Source of the DNA: Parachlamydiales bacterium
Lineage (GTDB): Bacteria; Chlamydiota; Chlamydiia; Chlamydiales; Rhabdochlamydiaceae
Reading direction: 5' to 3'
DNA: 7,226 nt
Assembly (NCBI GenBank): GCA_020050965.1
Contig: JAGVJV010000214.1
Location: 1-7,226 of the forward strand
Both the position numbers and the translations under genes were made by a program. This document shows, one piece after another, positions 5,194 through 7,226 of the stretch (positions are counted from its first letter, which is position 1; each line of letters starts with the position of its first letter). The notes beneath the pieces were generated by a model. The model saw only the letters and a program-made list of their open reading frames with translations, did no database searches and was not told the DNA's origin.

Positions 5194-6255
5194 TTAAAAA
5201 TCAAACCGTGCTTCTAGAGTCCAACCATGTAAATATGAGTCGCCGATTATAAAGTTCTGTAAATTGAGAGTATTACCTAACGTTGCAATCATGTCATAGA
5301 GCACAGAAATATTTAGATGATACTGTTGACATGCTAGATAACTTTCCCATCCCAAACCAAGAGCTGCCGTAAAAACCGCTTTTGTTCTAGTAGCTTTATA
5401 TTTTTGCTCGCTATTCGCAATAGGATTGCCAGGATTTACAGGTGGGAAAGAGAGTGTATTAGACACTTTTGTCCACCGTTGATAGCAAAGAGCAAGATCA
5501 AAGTTTCCTAGAGCTGTCAAACCGCCGCAAAGGATGGTTTTTGCCCTAAGTCCTGCTGCAGGACCGACCGCCCAATTCGAGTTCTTGGAATCGACAAATC
5601 CATTGTTGCCTGGTGCAGGCCCATCTATCTCACTAATGCAATTGATAAATGTATTTTGCGTAAACCATTGTGCCATTACCCCTACAACCGCATCAAGGAC
5701 GAGCAAAGCGCCATTATAGTACGGTCTTTGCATTGTAAAGTAGAATTGGTCAAAATCATATTTCCATGTAGATCTCAGCTGTGAAAAATTAGGTGGTAGC
5801 ACCAGTCCAAGGAACTCAGGAAAGACAAACGGTGTAAGGGATTCACCAGCATTTGCAGCATAGTTAGTTTTATAGGTATGATGCCAACGAATATACTGAG
5901 CATCAAGAACTACACAACAAGCATCATACCCTACTGCCACTTTAAAACCTGGGCGATAGTGGTCTTTCATATAGAGCATTCCGGTTCGACCGTCTGCAGT
6001 ATTTCTAAAACCCACAGCTGCGGACCAGAAATATGCTGCCCAATAGGTAAAATCGGCAGTTACATAAATATCCGCGCAGTTTCCGAGATTGATAGAAGCT
6101 GACTGGGGATAAATTGAAGGAAGCTGGCCGCATACCATCGCCTCTCCCTGAATGATTTCCGGCCGGCAGCACTCCTCACATCCCTCATCTGCTTGAAGAA
6201 GCGATTGCAGGGCTATTAAGCTAAAAAGTCCGCCAATAAGTTGTTTTTTGATCAT
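5194..6255 (-). CDS. MOMP-like outer-membrane porin, cysteine-rich paralogue (middle gene)
   Basis: A 353-residue predicted beta-barrel. Signal peptide: MIKKQ, hydrophobic LIGGLFSLIALQSLL, probable cleavage after L-Q-A22. The mature N-terminus is cysteine-rich (C26, C29, C30, C42). C60-A-D-I-Y-V-T-A-D-F then aligns with strand 1 of its neighbours, followed by H99-Y-R-P-G-F-K-V, D111-A-C-C-V-V-L-D-A-Q in place of the F-D-N block, C243 in the conserved late strand, C309-Q-Q-Y-H-L, and the C-terminal A-R-F-D-F. It keeps the family frame but differs strongly in the segments between, which are probably surface loops. It has eleven cysteines after cleavage, about twice as many as the other complete paralogue. 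The ATG is preceded by AGGA at seven bases and by the upstream gene's stop 12 bases away. Substrate and exact pore function are unknown. Confidence 0.85.
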   Translation of the reverse strand: MIKKQLIGGLFSLIALQSLLQADEGCEECCRPEIIQGEAMVCGQLPSIYPQSASINLGNCADIYVTADFTYWAAYFWSAAVGFRNTADGRTGMLYMKDHYRPGFKVAVGYDACCVVLDAQYIRWHHTYKTNYAANAGESLTPFVFPEFLGLVLPPNFSQLRSTWKYDFDQFYFTMQRPYYNGALLVLDAVVGVMAQWFTQNTFINCISEIDGPAPGNNGFVDSKNSNWAVGPAAGLRAKTILCGGLTALGNFDLALCYQRWTKVSNTLSFPPVNPGNPIANSEQKYKATRTKAVFTAALGLGWESYLACQQYHLNISVLYDMIATLGNTLNLQNFIIGDSYLHGWTLEARFDF

Positions 6256-6262
6256 TTTTTCA

Positions 6263-6266
6263 TCCT
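6263..6266 (-). promoter_or_regulatory. Shine-Dalgarno site of the middle MOMP-like gene
   Basis: AGGA on the minus strand, seven bases before the ATG at 6255, inside the 12-base gap to the upstream porin gene, whose stop codon lies right beside it. Tight spacing favours translational coupling. Confidence 0.6.
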
Positions 6267-6267
6267 A

Positions 6268-7226
6268 TTAAAAGTCAAATTGCGCGTGCACCGTTAGGCC
6301 GCGATATTGCGTGTCAAAGAGAACAAACACCAAATTATCATATAAGAATGGGCCCCATTGAGACTCCATCTCATACATGACCGATATATCGACATGATAT
6401 TGCTGATCGCAGAAGTATGCTCCCCAGGCCAGCCCCCCTCCTGCAGTTCCCACAGGTCCAAGCCAAAAGGGTTTTTTAACAAAGTCATTTGTAATGACTG
6501 TCGCCCCTATATCAACCGTAGAATTATTGACGACCGTTTGATGATTCTTTATAGCGCGGAAATACCCAGCACAGACTTGACCTTCAATGACCAGCCTGAG
6601 CCCACACCCTAAAAGCATGTACCCATATCCACCCGCACCAATGTCCGCACTCCAAAATTTCAATCGAGAGTCTTGGAAATCTGCTCCTATTGCGCCAGGC
6701 GCTACAAGGGCAGGAGGCAGGGTCCATGTTTGAGATAGGTTCATCTCATTGATAGTTCCTCTTAAGATAAGCATAGGTTTTAAAATCAAACATGGGGACA
6801 AATAGATGGGTCTAGAGAGGAACAATCGAAGGTCATCATAATTATAGGTCATCTTCGAGCGGACCTGAGTAAAGGGAATAAAAAATAGTGGCAGAATCTT
6901 AGGCGATACGGTCTCAGCTCCTGAGGTCCTAACTGTATTTGTAAAATCGTGATGGTATCTGGTATAAGAAGCTTCCAATGTCCAATTATCAAAGTTAGGC
7001 AGAGTTACGCCAACCCCTACTTTAAATCCTGGACGATAGCCTGTGTGTTCATCGATAATCTTAATCGTATTGGTTGCGTTATTTTGATATTTAAAAACAT
7101 CTCCTCTAAGGCGTCTCTTCGGGGACCAATAAATGAAGTCGCCAGAGACAAAAATATCAATGCATCGATCGAGTCCTATGCCCCCAAACTCCCCATATCC
7201 TGCAGGAAATGCGCATGGATTCAAGC
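6268..7226 (-). CDS. MOMP-like outer-membrane porin, N-terminus cut by window edge (first visible gene of the array)
   Basis: At least 318 residues visible; the frame is open to the window edge. The first codon at 7222-7224 is TTG and most likely an internal Leu, since the paralogues place a signal peptide and some 30 further residues before this point. Counting from that codon: C21-I-D-I-F-V-S-G-D-F-I-Y-W (strand 1), G62-Y-R-P-G-F-K-V-G-V-G, N77-F-D-N-W-T-L-E-A-S-Y, C207 in the conserved late strand, C272-D-Q-Q-Y-H-V-D-I, and the C-terminal A-Q-F-D-F. It resembles the last gene of the array more than the middle one in the Y-W-[AS]-P and F-D-N blocks. It probably acts as an outer-membrane pore or surface protein like its neighbours. 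Whether it is the first gene of the operon, and where the promoter lies, cannot be seen here. Confidence 0.83.
   Translation of the reverse strand, partial: LNPCAFPAGYGEFGGIGLDRCIDIFVSGDFIYWSPKRRLRGDVFKYQNNATNTIKIIDEHTGYRPGFKVGVGVTLPNFDNWTLEASYTRYHHDFTNTVRTSGAETVSPKILPLFFIPFTQVRSKMTYNYDDLRLFLSRPIYLSPCLILKPMLILRGTINEMNLSQTWTLPPALVAPGAIGADFQDSRLKFWSADIGAGGYGYMLLGCGLRLVIEGQVCAGYFRAIKNHQTVVNNSTVDIGATVITNDFVKKPFWLGPVGTAGGGLAWGAYFCDQQYHVDISVMYEMESQWGPFLYDNLVFVLFDTQYRGLTVHAQFDF

Overview
The window reads as a piece of a chromosome from an amoeba-associated, environmental Chlamydiota-type bacterium (Simkania / Waddlia / Parachlamydia-like). The main reason is a same-strand run of three divergent paralogues of a MOMP-like, Lpg1974 / Legionella_OMP-type outer-membrane porin. 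Large families of this kind are known from Simkania and Waddlia. The species assignment is inference from gene content; there is no rRNA or other phylogenetic marker here.

Left part (1-1728): the 3' end of a plus-strand gene that looks like a bacterial tRNA-His guanylyltransferase (Thg1-like) enters from the left edge. It converges on, and overlaps by six bases, a minus-strand pair. That pair is tag (3-methyladenine DNA glycosylase I) followed by an aminoglycoside-phosphotransferase-fold kinase. The two share a 4-base GTGA stop/start overlap, so they probably form one translationally coupled transcript.

Middle part (1863-4125): a second minus-strand pair encodes a tandem-GNAT acetyltransferase and, overlapping its end, an alpha/beta hydrolase of the non-haem chloroperoxidase/arylesterase type. 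The hydrolase starts at an internal GTG behind a strong Shine-Dalgarno sequence. Parts of it are markedly GC-richer than its neighbours. A small ABM-domain (YgiN-like) monooxygenase gene runs the other way. The gap between the GNAT and ABM genes carries a perfect 12-bp palindrome whose two halves can serve as back-to-back -35 elements. The ABM gene ends in a hairpin that probably terminates transcription from both sides.

Right part (4132-7226): three MOMP-like porin genes on the minus strand, spaced 12 and 18 bases apart and therefore an operon. The most upstream gene is cut by the right window edge, so the operon promoter is not visible. The two complete proteins have signal peptides. All three keep a GYRPGFKV-type motif (DHYRPGFKV in the middle one), a Q-x-YH block near the C-terminus and a final Phe-Asp-Phe, and they share cysteines that could be used in disulfide cross-linking of the envelope.

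The left and middle genes look like stress, detoxification or modification functions gathered next to a surface-protein locus. I see no phage, IS, CRISPR, tRNA or rRNA, and no gene-free stretch over 300 bases. I did not find a clear new multi-gene system. The best leads are the cysteine patterns of the porin array, the palindromic divergent promoter, the coupled GNAT-GNAT/hydrolase pair and the bacterial Thg1-like gene.
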